The notes beneath the pieces are model-generated. The model worked only from the letters and a program-made list of their open reading frames with translations, searched no databases and was not told the DNA's origin. From Lachnospiraceae bacterium (lineage in GTDB: Bacteria > Bacillota > Clostridia > Lachnospirales > Lachnospiraceae): a stretch of DNA of 57,790 nt. Positions 1 to 9,380 of the stretch are shown here, piece after piece; position 1 is the first letter of the stretch, and the number at the start of each line of letters is the position of its first letter. The position numbers were made by a program, and so were the translations under genes. The stretch covers positions 1 through 57,790 of the forward strand of contig JAFTVQ010000052.1 in assembly GCA_017461865.1 (NCBI GenBank), in the 5' to 3' direction.

Positions 1-1
1 T

Positions 2-1207
2 CCGATTCCGGGAAAAGCAGCCATCGGTATCGAGGTGCCGAACAAGGAAAACAGTATGGTGGTCCTGAGAGATTTGTTTGAGACACAGGATTTCAAAAAT
101 TTCCAGTCCAACATTGCGTTTGCAGTCGGTAAAGATATTGCTGGACAGACCGTGGTTGCGGATATTGCAAAAATGCCGCATGTGCTTATTGCGGGATCTA
201 CCGGTTCCGGAAAGAGTGTGTGCATTAATACACTGATTATGAGTATTTTATATAAAGCATCGCCGGATGATGTCAAACTTATCATGGTTGACCCGAAGGT
301 CGTTGAGCTGAGCGTGTATAACGGAATTCCGCACTTGATGCTGCCGGTTGTGACAGATCCGAAAAAAGCAGCAGCGGCTCTTCACTGGGGCGTCAATGAG
401 ATGACGGAGCGGTATAAAAAGTTTGAAGATCTCCATGTGCGTGATTTGAAAGGCTATAATAAAAAAGTGGAAGAGATGACGGAAAACGGCGGAGAAGAAC
501 TTCCGCAAAAGCTTCCGCAGATTGTTATTATTGTAGATGAGCTTGCAGACCTTATGATGGTGGCTCCGGGCGAGGTGGAGGAATCTATTTGCCGTCTGGC
601 GCAGCTGGCAAGAGCAGCGGGAATTCACTTGGTGATCGCAACACAGCGACCGTCTGTGGATGTTATTACGGGTCTTATCAAAGCCAATATGCCGAGCCGT
701 ATAGCGTTTGCTGTTTCTTCCGGTGTGGATTCCAGAACGATTCTGGATATGAACGGTGCAGAAAAACTGCTCGGAAAAGGAGATATGCTGTTTTATCCGC
801 AAGGATATCCGAAACCGGTGCGTGTGCAGGGAGCATTTGTTTCAGATAAAGAAGTGGCGGATGTCGTGGACTTCTTAAAGGCGCAGAATACCGGGGATGA
901 TACCCAGGTACAGGCGATGGAGGCAAAACTTGCATCTATGGGAACTTCCGGTGACGGATCCGGTGCCAAAATGTCCGGCGGTGACGAAAAGGACATATAT
1001 TTTGCGGATGCGGGACGTTTTATTATTGAAAAGGAAAAGGCATCCATCGGAATGCTTCAGCGCGTGTTCAAGATTGGCTTTAACCGCGCGGCCAGAATTA
1101 TGGATCAGCTTTGCGAGTACGGTGTGGTCGGAGAAGAAGAAGGCACAAAACCACGCAAGGTGCTTATGACCATGGATGAGTTTGAACAGTTATTAGAGGA
1201 AATATAA
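2..1207 (+). CDS. ftsK: DNA translocase FtsK/SpoIIIE, C-terminal part (5' end outside window)
   Basis: ATP-driven DNA pump that moves chromosomal DNA through the division or sporulation septum. The reading frame is open from base 2 with no start codon of its own. The first residues ([13 protein letters not shown]) are the conserved lead-in to the FtsK motor, so the gene begins upstream of the window and about 401 residues are visible. Walker A is GSTGSGKS near visible residue 65, and Walker B is the hydrophobic stretch ending [21 protein letters not shown] and SRIAFAVSS are typical motor signatures. The last ~65 residues (from [13 protein letters not shown]) form the winged-helix gamma domain that reads KOPS/SRS polarity sequences. 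The gene is followed after 9 bases by fhs. FtsK and SpoIIIE cannot be told apart without the N-terminus. Confidence 0.95.
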   Translation, partial: PIPGKAAIGIEVPNKENSMVVLRDLFETQDFKNFQSNIAFAVGKDIAGQTVVADIAKMPHVLIAGSTGSGKSVCINTLIMSILYKASPDDVKLIMVDPKVVELSVYNGIPHLMLPVVTDPKKAAAALHWGVNEMTERYKKFEDLHVRDLKGYNKKVEEMTENGGEELPQKLPQIVIIVDELADLMMVAPGEVEESICRLAQLARAAGIHLVIATQRPSVDVITGLIKANMPSRIAFAVSSGVDSRTILDMNGAEKLLGKGDMLFYPQGYPKPVRVQGAFVSDKEVADVVDFLKAQNTGDDTQVQAMEAKLASMGTSGDGSGAKMSGGDEKDIYFADAGRFIIEKEKASIGMLQRVFKIGFNRAARIMDQLCEYGVVGEEEGTKPRKVLMTMDEFEQLLEEI

Positions 1208-1216
1208 GGAGAAAAT

Positions 1217-2887
1217 ATGAAAACAGATATTCAAATTGCCCAGGAAGCAAAGCTTCTGCCAATCACACAAGTGGCGGAAAAACTCGGTGTTTCTGCCGAC
1301 GATCTTGAATTGTACGGGAAATACAAAGCGAAATTATCGGAAGATTATCTCAGGAAGATTGAAAAGAATCCAAAAGGTAAACTGATTCTTGTGACAGCCA
1401 TTAATCCGACTCCGGCAGGGGAAGGAAAGACGACAGTCAGTGTCGGTTTGGGAGAGGCGTTCCATAAGCTTGATAAAAAGACATTGATTGCCCTCAGGGA
1501 ACCGTCTCTCGGGCCTTGTTTCGGTATCAAAGGAGGAGCAGCCGGCGGCGGTTATGCCCAGGTTGTCCCGATGGAGGATCTCAATTTACATTTTACGGGA
1601 GATTTTCACGCAATTACTTCGGCAAACAATCTGTTAGCTGCTCTTTTGGATAATCATATCCAGCAGGGCAACGAACTTCGTATCGATACGAGACAGATTG
1701 TGTGGAAACGGTGTGTGGATATGAATGACCGTGCACTTCGTAATATTGTTGTCGGTCTTGGAAATAAAATGGATGGTGTGGTCAGGGAAGACCATTTTGT
1801 CATTACGGTTGCATCTGAAATCATGGCGATTCTTTGCCTTGCAAAAGATATGGACGATCTGAAAGAGCGCCTCGGAAAGATCATTGTAGCGTATGATATG
1901 GACAATAATCCGGTAACAGCTGCGGATCTTCAGGCGGTCGGCGCTATGGCAGCCCTTTTAAAGGATGCAATGATGCCGAATATGATCCAGACGCTGGAAG
2001 GAAATCCGGCAATTATTCACGGCGGACCGTTTGCAAATATTGCTCACGGCTGCAACAGTGTGAGAGCAACGCTTGCAGCACTTCGCATGGCAGATTACGT
2101 CATTACCGAGGCTGGTTTCGGTGCAGATCTCGGTGCAGAAAAATTCTTTGATATTAAGTGCCGTCTTGCAGGACTGAAGCCGGATGCGGTTGTTCTTGTA
2201 GCGACTATTAAAGCTCTGAAATATAACGGCGGAGTTCCGAAAGCGGAATTGACGAAAGAGAATTTAGATGCCTTAAAAAAAGGTATTGTAAATCTTGAAA
2301 AACATATTGAAAATCTGCAAAAATACAAAGTTCCGGTTGTGGTGACGCTGAATTCTTTTGTCAGCGACACGGACGCGGAAAAGAATTTTGTAAAAGAGTT
2401 TTGTGAGAGCAGAGGTTGTGAGTTTGCCCTTGCCGATGTATGGGGAAAAGGCGGGGAAGGCGGAATCGCTTTGGCTGAAAAAGTTCTCAAAACTTTGGAA
2501 GAAAAACCAAGCGGATTCGAACCGATTTACGGAAGTGATCTTTCTTTAAAAGAAAAGATTGAGACAGTCGCAAAGGAAATTTACGGTGCGGACGGTGTAA
2601 ATTATTCACCGGCAGCGGAAAAACAATTAGAAAAACTATCGCAGCTCGGATTTGGGAATATGCCTGTCTGTATGGCAAAAACGCAGTATTCTCTCTCGGA
2701 TGATCCTTCGCTTCTCGGAAGACCGCAGGGATTTACCATGCAGGTAAGAGAAGTGTATGTATCGGCCGGCGCAGGTTTTGTTGTTGTATTGACAGGAGCT
2801 GTTATGACAATGCCGGGACTTCCGAAACAGCCGGCAGCATTTTCGATTGATGTAAATAAGAACGGAGAAATTACCGGTCTGTTCTAA
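1217..2887 (+). CDS. fhs: Formate--tetrahydrofolate ligase
   Basis: Cytosolic enzyme that makes 10-formyl-THF from formate, THF and ATP, feeding purine synthesis and, in acetogens, the methyl branch of the Wood-Ljungdahl pathway. The 556 residues match the usual length (555-560). The P-loop TPAGEGKT lies at residues 65-72, and the glycine-rich [14 protein letters not shown] stretch follows around residue 104. The start ATG is preceded by AAGGAGA at a good distance. It is nine bases after ftsK, so probably co-transcribed. Nothing in the window shows a full Wood-Ljungdahl pathway, so the enzyme may serve ordinary one-carbon metabolism. Confidence 0.97.
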   Translation: MKTDIQIAQEAKLLPITQVAEKLGVSADDLELYGKYKAKLSEDYLRKIEKNPKGKLILVTAINPTPAGEGKTTVSVGLGEAFHKLDKKTLIALREPSLGPCFGIKGGAAGGGYAQVVPMEDLNLHFTGDFHAITSANNLLAALLDNHIQQGNELRIDTRQIVWKRCVDMNDRALRNIVVGLGNKMDGVVREDHFVITVASEIMAILCLAKDMDDLKERLGKIIVAYDMDNNPVTAADLQAVGAMAALLKDAMMPNMIQTLEGNPAIIHGGPFANIAHGCNSVRATLAALRMADYVITEAGFGADLGAEKFFDIKCRLAGLKPDAVVLVATIKALKYNGGVPKAELTKENLDALKKGIVNLEKHIENLQKYKVPVVVTLNSFVSDTDAEKNFVKEFCESRGCEFALADVWGKGGEGGIALAEKVLKTLEEKPSGFEPIYGSDLSLKEKIETVAKEIYGADGVNYSPAAEKQLEKLSQLGFGNMPVCMAKTQYSLSDDPSLLGRPQGFTMQVREVYVSAGAGFVVVLTGAVMTMPGLPKQPAAFSIDVNKNGEITGLF

Positions 2888-2905
2888 AAATGGAGTGATT
2901 ACTGG

Positions 2906-4375
2906 ATGAAATGTCCGTATTGTGATGCTCCGATGAGTGATGAACAGGTTTTTTGTGAAAACTGCGGAAAAGAAAGACAGCTCGTTCCTGTGTTTGAGGC
3001 TGAGATTGACGAGACAATCGAGAGCGCAATTTCAGGAATTGCAGTTGACCTTGCCAATACGCAGGAAATTAAGCCGCTGGAATTGAAGGCGGCTTTGGAT
3101 AAAACAGAAAACAAGGCTTTGGAGCAGACAGAAGAGAGTGAACAACTGAATAAGAAGCGGGTAAATGCATCGCTTATTGTTATTTTGATCGGAATGATTA
3201 TTGTGGTGATTCTTGTAATTGCCAGCGTGGTTTTGTTCCATTTGAATAACGAATCTTCTTACGATTATCAGGTAAAGAAGGCAGAAGAGATGTGTCTTGC
3301 AAAGGATTATGAGCAGATGCTCCGCCATGCTCAAAAAGCTATGGAGGTTGCACCGAATTCATCGGATGCAAAGATGCTTATTGCAAGAGCGTATGCCGGG
3401 ATGGATATGGACCGTTATGCAAGAGAAACATTGGAAGATCTCATCGCCTTCGACAATGCATATGTGCTGGCGTATGATCTTTTGATTCCGATGTATGAAG
3501 AGGAAGCAGCTTATGACAAAATTGCAAGTCTGCTGGATTCTTGCAGAGAACAGTCTGTTCGTGATAAATACGCGGAGTATCTTGCCGGACCTCCTCAGAC
3601 AAGTGAGGAACCGGGAACATTTGAGGAAGAGATTGCACTGAAATTGATTGCACAGGGAACCGGAGATATTTATTATACCATGAACGGGAGTGAGCCCGAT
3701 CTCAGTGCTGAAAAGTACGTGGCACCTCTTTTGCTGGAATCCGGAGCATATATAATTAAAGCAATCTATGTGAATCCGTATCACGTTGTAAGTGAAACAA
3801 TGGTGGCAGAGTTCTATATTGATAAGCAGATATTGGAGGCTCCCGTGGTAGAGCTTGAGCAGGGAACATATATGCAGCCGCAGTATGTTTCGGTAACGGC
3901 TCCTTCAAATCAATATCAGATTTACTATACGACAGACGGTTCGGTTCCGGGATTGGAAAGCCGTTTGTATGAGGAACCGATTCCGTTGCCTTTGGGTGAA
4001 AGCTATTTTGCATTTGCTATGTTTGATGAAGACGGAATGCCGGGGGAAGTGGCCTATGTAGAATACTGTCTTGATATGCAACTTCCGATTTCGCAGGAGC
4101 AGGCAAGAGATATGCTTGTGTTCAAATTGGTGTTGATAGGATATCTTGCAGATATTGAAGGACATGTGGCAGGGATGGAAGGAACCAGACAATATTCCGA
4201 AGCAGCGGTTATTTGTGAAGACGGAAGAAATTATTTCCTGTTTTATGAGACATTTGTTTCGGCGGATGGGACGTTGCAAAGGACCGGAAACAGATTTGCC
4301 GTCAGCACCGATACCGGGGAGATTTTTTCTGCAGTCAGAAATGCCGCAGGGAAATATGAGTTTCAGCCGATATAG
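2906..4375 (+). CDS. Zinc-ribbon membrane protein with TPR-like region and two chitobiase C-terminal-type domains
   Basis: Function unknown. The 489 residues show a clear order. An N-terminal zinc ribbon has CPYC and CENC pairs (residues 3-20). A charged linker leads to one membrane helix (about 88-112), then a helical TPR-like region (about 120-200, with NSSDAKMLIARAYAG and the following repeat). Two successive chitobiase/beta-hexosaminidase C-terminal-like modules follow, marked by IYYTMNGSEPDL and IYYTTDGSVPGL. A final ~95-residue domain is unrecognised. The predicted topology is ribbon inside and TPR/beta modules outside. The modules are beta-sandwich accessory domains and no catalytic domain is visible, so a structural or envelope-sensing role is more likely than glycosidase activity. 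It is 18 bases after fhs. Confidence 0.85.
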   Translation: MKCPYCDAPMSDEQVFCENCGKERQLVPVFEAEIDETIESAISGIAVDLANTQEIKPLELKAALDKTENKALEQTEESEQLNKKRVNASLIVILIGMIIVVILVIASVVLFHLNNESSYDYQVKKAEEMCLAKDYEQMLRHAQKAMEVAPNSSDAKMLIARAYAGMDMDRYARETLEDLIAFDNAYVLAYDLLIPMYEEEAAYDKIASLLDSCREQSVRDKYAEYLAGPPQTSEEPGTFEEEIALKLIAQGTGDIYYTMNGSEPDLSAEKYVAPLLLESGAYIIKAIYVNPYHVVSETMVAEFYIDKQILEAPVVELEQGTYMQPQYVSVTAPSNQYQIYYTTDGSVPGLESRLYEEPIPLPLGESYFAFAMFDEDGMPGEVAYVEYCLDMQLPISQEQARDMLVFKLVLIGYLADIEGHVAGMEGTRQYSEAAVICEDGRNYFLFYETFVSADGTLQRTGNRFAVSTDTGEIFSAVRNAAGKYEFQPI

Positions 4376-4393
4376 TTATGTTTCAAAAAAAGA

Positions 4394-4422
4394 TTGCTAT
4401 TTGGGTGCAATTCCATTACTAT
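4394..4422 (+). promoter_or_regulatory. Probable sigma-A promoter of nfnAB
   Basis: A -35 of TTGCTA (4394-4399) and a -10 of TACTAT (4417-4422) are separated by exactly 17 bases in the only sizeable gap (about 97 bases) between the zinc-ribbon gene and nfnA. Each hexamer matches consensus at four of six positions. The predicted transcript would start near 4429 and carry a leader of about 45 bases. Confidence 0.5.
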
Positions 4423-4472
4423 AAAAAAGATGCAGCCGGATTATGAGTTCCGGTGAAACGAGGAGGATAAAG

Positions 4473-5363
4473 ATGTATAAAATTGTAAGAGCCCAGGAAC
4501 TTACGACAAACATTTATCTTTTTGAAGTAGAAGCAAAAAGAGCAGCGAAGACATGTTTGCCGGGACAGTTTGTAATTGTCAGAACAGATGAAGATGCAGA
4601 GCGTATTCCGCTTACGATCAGTGATTATGACCGCGAAAAAGGAACAATCACAATTGTGGTACAGACCATCGGAGCAGGTACTATGGCTATGGCAAATTTA
4701 AAAGCCGGAGATGCGTTCCATGATTTTGTAGGACCGCTCGGACAGCCTTCTGAGTTCTGTTCGGAAGATATTGAGCAGTTGAAACAGAAGAAGATTATTT
4801 TTGTGGCCGGAGGTCTCGGAACAGCACCTGTATATCCGCAGGTAAAATGGCTTCATGAGAACGGCGTGGATGCAGATGTTATCATCGGTGCCAAGACAAA
4901 AGATCTGCTTATCTATGAAGAAGATATGAAAAAAGTTGCAGCCAATGTATATGCTACAACGGATGACGGTTCTTACGGAAGAAGCGGAATGGTTACAACA
5001 ACACTGAAAGATCTCGTAGAAAAAGAAGGCAAACAGTATGATGTCTGTGTTGCTATCGGTCCGATGATCATGATGAAGTTTGTATGCCTTACAACAAAAG
5101 AATTGAACCTTAAGACTATCGTTTCCATGAACCCGATTATGGTAGACGGAACCGGTATGTGCGGAGCCTGTCGTCTTACGGTCGGCGGAGAAGTGAAGTT
5201 TGCCTGTGTGGACGGTCCGGAGTTTGACGGACATCTCGTAGATTTCGATCAGGCGATGAAACGTCAGCAAATGTACAAAACAGCAGAAGGCAGAGCTTTA
5301 TTAAAACAGCAGGAAGGTGATACGCATCACGGCGGATGCGGACACTGCGGAGGTGATAAATAA
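4473..5363 (+). CDS. nfnA: NADH-dependent ferredoxin:NADP+ oxidoreductase, alpha subunit (NfnA-type)
   Basis: FAD- and [2Fe-2S]-binding electron-transfer subunit. With NfnB it couples ferredoxin and NADH oxidation to NADP+ reduction by electron bifurcation. The ATG at 4473 is chosen because AGGAGG ends seven bases upstream. An in-frame ATG at 4443 lacks a ribosome site. The 296 residues contain the flavin-binding RIPLTISDY, an NAD-site GGLGTAP, and a [2Fe-2S] motif with D225, C230, C233 and C245; Asp plus three Cys ligands is known for Nfn. The C-terminus ends in a His/Cys-rich tail (HHGGCGHCGG) of unknown purpose. The stop overlaps the nfnB start by one base. Family relatives are the dihydroorotate dehydrogenase electron-transfer subunit and sulfide dehydrogenase beta; the neighbour favours Nfn. 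Confidence 0.88.
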   Translation: MYKIVRAQELTTNIYLFEVEAKRAAKTCLPGQFVIVRTDEDAERIPLTISDYDREKGTITIVVQTIGAGTMAMANLKAGDAFHDFVGPLGQPSEFCSEDIEQLKQKKIIFVAGGLGTAPVYPQVKWLHENGVDADVIIGAKTKDLLIYEEDMKKVAANVYATTDDGSYGRSGMVTTTLKDLVEKEGKQYDVCVAIGPMIMMKFVCLTTKELNLKTIVSMNPIMVDGTGMCGACRLTVGGEVKFACVDGPEFDGHLVDFDQAMKRQQMYKTAEGRALLKQQEGDTHHGGCGHCGGDK

Positions 5364-6745
5364 TGGATGTATTAAAGAAAGTACCTGTCAGAGAGCAGGA
5401 TCCACAGGTTCGTGCAACGAATTTTGACGAAGTATGTTTGGGATACAACAAAGAAGAAGCCATGGAAGAGGCAAGCAGATGTATCAACTGTAAAAATGCG
5501 CAGTGTGTGAAAGGTTGTCCTGTTTCCATTAATATTCCGGGCTTTATTGAGCAGGTAAAAGAAGGAAATATAGAAGCAGCTTATCAGGTGATCAGCGAGT
5601 CAAGTGCACTTCCGGCAGTTTGCGGCCGTGTATGTCCGCAGGAGAGCCAGTGTGAAGGAAAATGTATCCGCGGTATTAAAGGTGAGCCGGTTTCTATCGG
5701 TAAATTAGAGCGTTTTGTTGCAGACTGGGCTTCCGAAAACGGAATCAAACCGGCTGTCAATGCAGAAAAGAAAAATAAAAAAGTAGCAGTTATCGGCTCC
5801 GGTCCGGCAGGTCTTACCTGTGCAGGGGATCTTGCAAAGATGGGCTATGATGTGACTATTTTTGAGGCACTTCATGAAGCGGGCGGAGTGCTTGTCTACG
5901 GTATTCCGGAATTCCGTCTTCCGAAGACCGATGTAGTTGCAAAAGAAATTGAAAATGTAAAATCTCTCGGTGTGAAGATTGAGACAAACGTTGTGATCGG
6001 TAAATCTACAACGATTGATGAATTGATGGAAGAAGAAGGCTTTGAGGCTGTATTTATCGGTTCCGGAGCAGGTCTTCCGAAGTTTATGGGTATTCCGGGC
6101 GAGCAGGCAAACGGCGTGTTCTCAGCCAATGAGTACCTGACAAGAAGTAACCTTATGAAAGCTTTCAAAGAAGATTCCGCGACTCCGATTATGCACGGAC
6201 AGAAAGTAGCTGTTGTCGGCGGCGGTAACGTTGCTATGGATGCAGCAAGAACAGCACTTCGTCTCGGAGCGGAGGTACATATCGTGTATCGTAGATCGGA
6301 AGAAGAACTTCCGGCCAGAGTGGAAGAGGTTCATCACGCAAAAGAAGAAGGTATCATCTTTGATCTTTTGACCAATCCTGTTGAAATTCTTGCGGATGAA
6401 GACGGTTGGGTCAGCGGTATTAAATGTGTGAAGATGGAGCTCGGTGAGCCGGATGCATCCGGAAGAAGAAGACCGGTAGTTATCGAAGGATCTGAGTTCG
6501 TGATCGATGTGGATACGGTTATTATGTCTCTCGGTACATCACCGAATCCGCTGATTTCTTCTACAACAAAAGGACTTGATATCAACAAGTACAAATGTAT
6601 CGTTGCAGAAGAAAACGGTCAGACAACCAAAGAAGGTGTGTTTGCCGGCGGTGATGCGGTAACAGGTGCAGCGACCGTTATTCTTGCTATGGGAGCAGGA
6701 AAAGAAGCTGCCAAAGGTATCGATGAGTATTTGAGCAATAAATAA
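5363..6745 (+). CDS. nfnB: NADP oxidoreductase beta subunit NfnB / GltD-like glutamate synthase small chain
   Basis: Carries two [4Fe-4S] clusters and FAD with an NADP(H) site. The 460 residues start with a cysteine cluster C40-x2-C43-x4-C48-x3-C52 and a second group C87, C91, C97, C101, the GltD/Nfn arrangement. Two Rossmann motifs follow: IGSGPAG near 145 (FAD) and VGGGNVAMDAA near 283 (NADPH). The ATG shares one base with the nfnA stop, so the two are translationally coupled. Similar proteins are annotated gltA or gltD, but no glutamate synthase large subunit is present here, and the NfnA partner makes the bifurcating transhydrogenase the better reading. Confidence 0.88.
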   Translation: MDVLKKVPVREQDPQVRATNFDEVCLGYNKEEAMEEASRCINCKNAQCVKGCPVSINIPGFIEQVKEGNIEAAYQVISESSALPAVCGRVCPQESQCEGKCIRGIKGEPVSIGKLERFVADWASENGIKPAVNAEKKNKKVAVIGSGPAGLTCAGDLAKMGYDVTIFEALHEAGGVLVYGIPEFRLPKTDVVAKEIENVKSLGVKIETNVVIGKSTTIDELMEEEGFEAVFIGSGAGLPKFMGIPGEQANGVFSANEYLTRSNLMKAFKEDSATPIMHGQKVAVVGGGNVAMDAARTALRLGAEVHIVYRRSEEELPARVEEVHHAKEEGIIFDLLTNPVEILADEDGWVSGIKCVKMELGEPDASGRRRPVVIEGSEFVIDVDTVIMSLGTSPNPLISSTTKGLDINKYKCIVAEENGQTTKEGVFAGGDAVTGAATVILAMGAGKEAAKGIDEYLSNK

Positions 6746-6757
6746 GGAGAAAAGATT

Positions 6758-7615
6758 ATGCCTTGGTGTCCGGTTTGTAAAAATGAATATGTAAAAGGAT
6801 ATACACGTTGCAGTGACTGTGACGTGGATCTGGTAGAATCACTGGAAGATGCGCCGAAACCGATTATTTTCGGTGAGGAGGAGCCGGTGAACCAGATGGC
6901 GGACTTTTTGAAAGCAAACGGTATCGTCGATGCATTCGTGCGTTATGATGAAAAGGAAAAAGCATATGAGCTTTATGTGCCGAATGAAAAAATGCAGGAT
7001 GCAAAAAATATGATCAATACGCTGCTGCGCCAGAAAGCGGAAGAGGAAGCGGAAGAGCAGATTGAAGTGGAAGAAGTGGAAGGCGAAGTGGTGGATGAAA
7101 ATGCACCGAAGTCCCCGGATCGCAGAAAAGGCGGTTCTTATGAGGATAAAGCGGCAAAAGCGGAAGAATATAAATCCAGTGCAGTTGCCTTGATTGCTGT
7201 CGGAGCACTCGGCCTTGTTGCGCTTGTTCTGTTCTGGATGGGCGTGCTTCCGTTCCGTATGTACGGTATGGGCAAAATTATGTTCACAGGCGTTATGGGA
7301 TTTATGTTCCTTGTATTCTTCGTTATGGGATTTAATTCCATCAAAATGTACAAGACATATATCGGTGTTGCATCCAAAGAAAATACTTTGATTGATGAAA
7401 TCAATGCATTTATGGAGGAACGTCTGACGAAAGAAAATGTGGACGGCACATTGCATATCAGCCCTGCTGCGGCAGAGGATGATGCGGAGCAGGCCAGACT
7501 GTACTTTGTTCGCATGGAGTTTATAAAGAGACAGATTTTGGAAGCGTTTCCGGATTTGGATATGCCTCTTGCGGACAAACTGGCAGATGATTGGTACAGC
7601 AAACAGTATGATTAA
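6758..7615 (+). CDS. Zinc-ribbon/DUF2007-like membrane protein
   Basis: Function unknown. The 285 residues begin with a CPVC...CSDC zinc ribbon (residues 4-20). A compact alpha/beta segment follows (about 35-90, EEPVNQMADFLKANGIVDAF to the end of that fold) that resembles the DUF2007 putative signal-transducing domain. A highly acidic stretch rich in EEEAEEQIEVEEVE comes next, then two membrane helices (about 147-168 and 173-193) and a soluble helical tail. It lies 12 bases after nfnB with AAGGAGA ahead of the ATG, so it is probably in that operon. It is the second zinc-ribbon membrane protein within 4 kb, though the two share no other domain. Confidence 0.8.
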   Translation: MPWCPVCKNEYVKGYTRCSDCDVDLVESLEDAPKPIIFGEEEPVNQMADFLKANGIVDAFVRYDEKEKAYELYVPNEKMQDAKNMINTLLRQKAEEEAEEQIEVEEVEGEVVDENAPKSPDRRKGGSYEDKAAKAEEYKSSAVALIAVGALGLVALVLFWMGVLPFRMYGMGKIMFTGVMGFMFLVFFVMGFNSIKMYKTYIGVASKENTLIDEINAFMEERLTKENVDGTLHISPAAAEDDAEQARLYFVRMEFIKRQILEAFPDLDMPLADKLADDWYSKQYD

Positions 7616-7640
7616 TTTGTCTTAGGACAGGGATTTTAGA

Positions 7641-8120
7641 ATGAAAATTACAATAATTACGGTTGGAAAAGTAAAAGAATCGTATTTCAGAGGCGCTATA
7701 GAGGAATACTCTAAGCGCCTTTCGAAATATTGCAAACTTGATATTGCGGAAGTGGCGGATGAAAAGACGCCGGATAAAGCGAGTGAGACGGAAGAAGCAC
7801 AGATTAAGGCAAAAGAGGCAGAGCGTATTATGAAATATATCCGCGATGACGCATATGTGATTGCGCTTGCCATTGAGGGAAAGCAGCTTGATTCCGTGGA
7901 ACTGGCGGATAAAATAGAGTCGCTGGGTGTTCAGGGAAAAAGTCATATACAATTTGTAATCGGAGGGTCACTGGGACTACATTCATCGGTGCTCTCCAGG
8001 GCAGATTATAAACTCAGTTTTTCAAAGATGACATTTCCACATCAGCTTATGCGTGTTATACTGTTAGAACAGATATACAGAGCGTATCGGATCATCAGTC
8101 ATGAGCCGTACCATAAATAA
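7641..8120 (+). CDS. rlmH: 23S rRNA (pseudouridine1915-N3)-methyltransferase RlmH
   Basis: SPOUT-class methyltransferase that methylates pseudouridine 1915 in helix 69 of 23S rRNA on assembled 70S ribosomes, using SAM. The 159 residues are exactly family length. The trefoil-knot SAM site appears as FVIGGSLG near residue 105, followed by LSFSKMTFPHQLMRVILLEQIYRAY. The hallmark C-terminal end is EPYHK. It starts 25 bases after the preceding gene. Confidence 0.97.
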   Translation: MKITIITVGKVKESYFRGAIEEYSKRLSKYCKLDIAEVADEKTPDKASETEEAQIKAKEAERIMKYIRDDAYVIALAIEGKQLDSVELADKIESLGVQGKSHIQFVIGGSLGLHSSVLSRADYKLSFSKMTFPHQLMRVILLEQIYRAYRIISHEPYHK

Positions 8121-8145
8121 AGGGTCATAGTAAAGGGTGAGAAGA

Positions 8146-9372
8146 ATGGAAGATATTTATAAAATGCCGCCGGTGCATAAATGCGAAAGTAAAATTGATG
8201 CAGAAGATTACAGTGAAATGGTTGCATATTTTCCGGTTATATTCTGGCGATATATGATTGTGGGCGCTCCGTTTCTTCTTTTTTCTGTTCTTTTCATTGG
8301 ACTCGCAATGCAACTGACATTGCCGGCTGCATTTTGTCTGTGTGTAGTGGCCGAAATATTGTTTGCGGCTTTCATAAAACTCGGACTGAAAAGCATCAGC
8401 AAAAAATCATTCCTGAAATCACGAAAAGGAAAAGATACGAAAATCGTATACCAGACTGAATTTTACGATGATTATTTTGTGCGTAAAGGTGAGGGGGTTA
8501 CACGAAAACTCTCTTATGATGCCGTGCAAAAAGCTGTGGAAACTGCAACGCATTTTTATCTGGAGAGTGATGGTGTACTTTTTATTTTTCAAAAAGAGAA
8601 ATGTACACCGGATACGCTTGCTTTTATTAGAAAAATGTTTCAAAACAAGTTGATAAACCGGATCGAAAAAGAAAGGGAGATAACACCTGTGTTTCAGGTA
8701 AAAGCCGGTATTTTGGTTGCATTGACGTTTCTTAGTCTGTTTGGGGCGATGATTACCCTTTTCTTGGTGTCAAAAGATACACCGAATGCTTTGTTTATAA
8801 AGCATATATGGGTATTTTGGCTTTGGATTCCACTTCCAGTTTTGTCGCTGGCCTTTGGAATAAAATATGGTAAAAAGGCTATGATGAATCGTGTGACAGG
8901 AGCCGTCATGGCGGGAGTATTATTTGTTTTCGGATGTCTGTGTTTTCTGCCGAATATGGAACCGGAGTATGAAACGATATTTCGCTATCAAGCGATTACA
9001 TTTGTTCCGTTACCGGATGAAGGAGAACTGACAGAGCAGACTTTTGATACGTATTTCTCTGAAAACATAACCAATATGACGAAGATAGATGCATACATTG
9101 AAAAAGAAGAAGCGAAAGAATTTGAGAGAGCGGTCAAAGAGGATGATATGTGGATTTCGGATGAAGATCTTCGAAAGACCGATTTGTTTATCCGTCTTCC
9201 GATAACGATGATGAACTGGGAGAATGTTTGGTATTTAATCTATAATGAAACATCCGGTACATATAATTGTTTGCCGGAGACAGACGGACAATACAGAATG
9301 TGTGTCATGATGTATGATGCGTCGGAAAGGCATTTGGAAATTAATGAATATGACTATGCCTACGTACAATAG
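8146..9372 (+). CDS. Multi-pass membrane protein with a YcxB-like domain
   Basis: Function unknown. The protein is 408 residues from the ATG at 8146. An in-frame GTG at 8137 sits inside the probable ribosome site (AAAGGGTGAG) and is less likely. Two membrane helices (about 32-52 and 55-80) precede a soluble segment (about 95-170) with the YcxB-like pattern (FYDDYFVRKGEG, then a hydrophobic strand ending VLFIFQKEKC). Three more helices lie around 183-262 and a ~140-residue acidic extracytoplasmic tail follows. The tail resembles nothing I recognise. It sits between rlmH and nth with short gaps and so may be a passenger in the operon. Confidence 0.75.
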   Translation: MEDIYKMPPVHKCESKIDAEDYSEMVAYFPVIFWRYMIVGAPFLLFSVLFIGLAMQLTLPAAFCLCVVAEILFAAFIKLGLKSISKKSFLKSRKGKDTKIVYQTEFYDDYFVRKGEGVTRKLSYDAVQKAVETATHFYLESDGVLFIFQKEKCTPDTLAFIRKMFQNKLINRIEKEREITPVFQVKAGILVALTFLSLFGAMITLFLVSKDTPNALFIKHIWVFWLWIPLPVLSLAFGIKYGKKAMMNRVTGAVMAGVLFVFGCLCFLPNMEPEYETIFRYQAITFVPLPDEGELTEQTFDTYFSENITNMTKIDAYIEKEEAKEFERAVKEDDMWISDEDLRKTDLFIRLPITMMNWENVWYLIYNETSGTYNCLPETDGQYRMCVMMYDASERHLEINEYDYAYVQ

Positions 9373-9380
9373 GAGCCTAT

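Noticed and set aside
248..802. Large minus-strand open frames opposite ftsK and many other genes (e.g. 4698-5270, 6839-7456, 51223-52056)
   Set aside because: They are cysteine/histidine-rich mirror frames of well-identified genes with no ribosome sites or family resemblance.
5363..6745. Calling this gene glutamate synthase small subunit (gltD)
   Set aside because: No large subunit is present, and it is translationally coupled to an NfnA-type partner, so Nfn is the better call, though biochemical proof is lacking.
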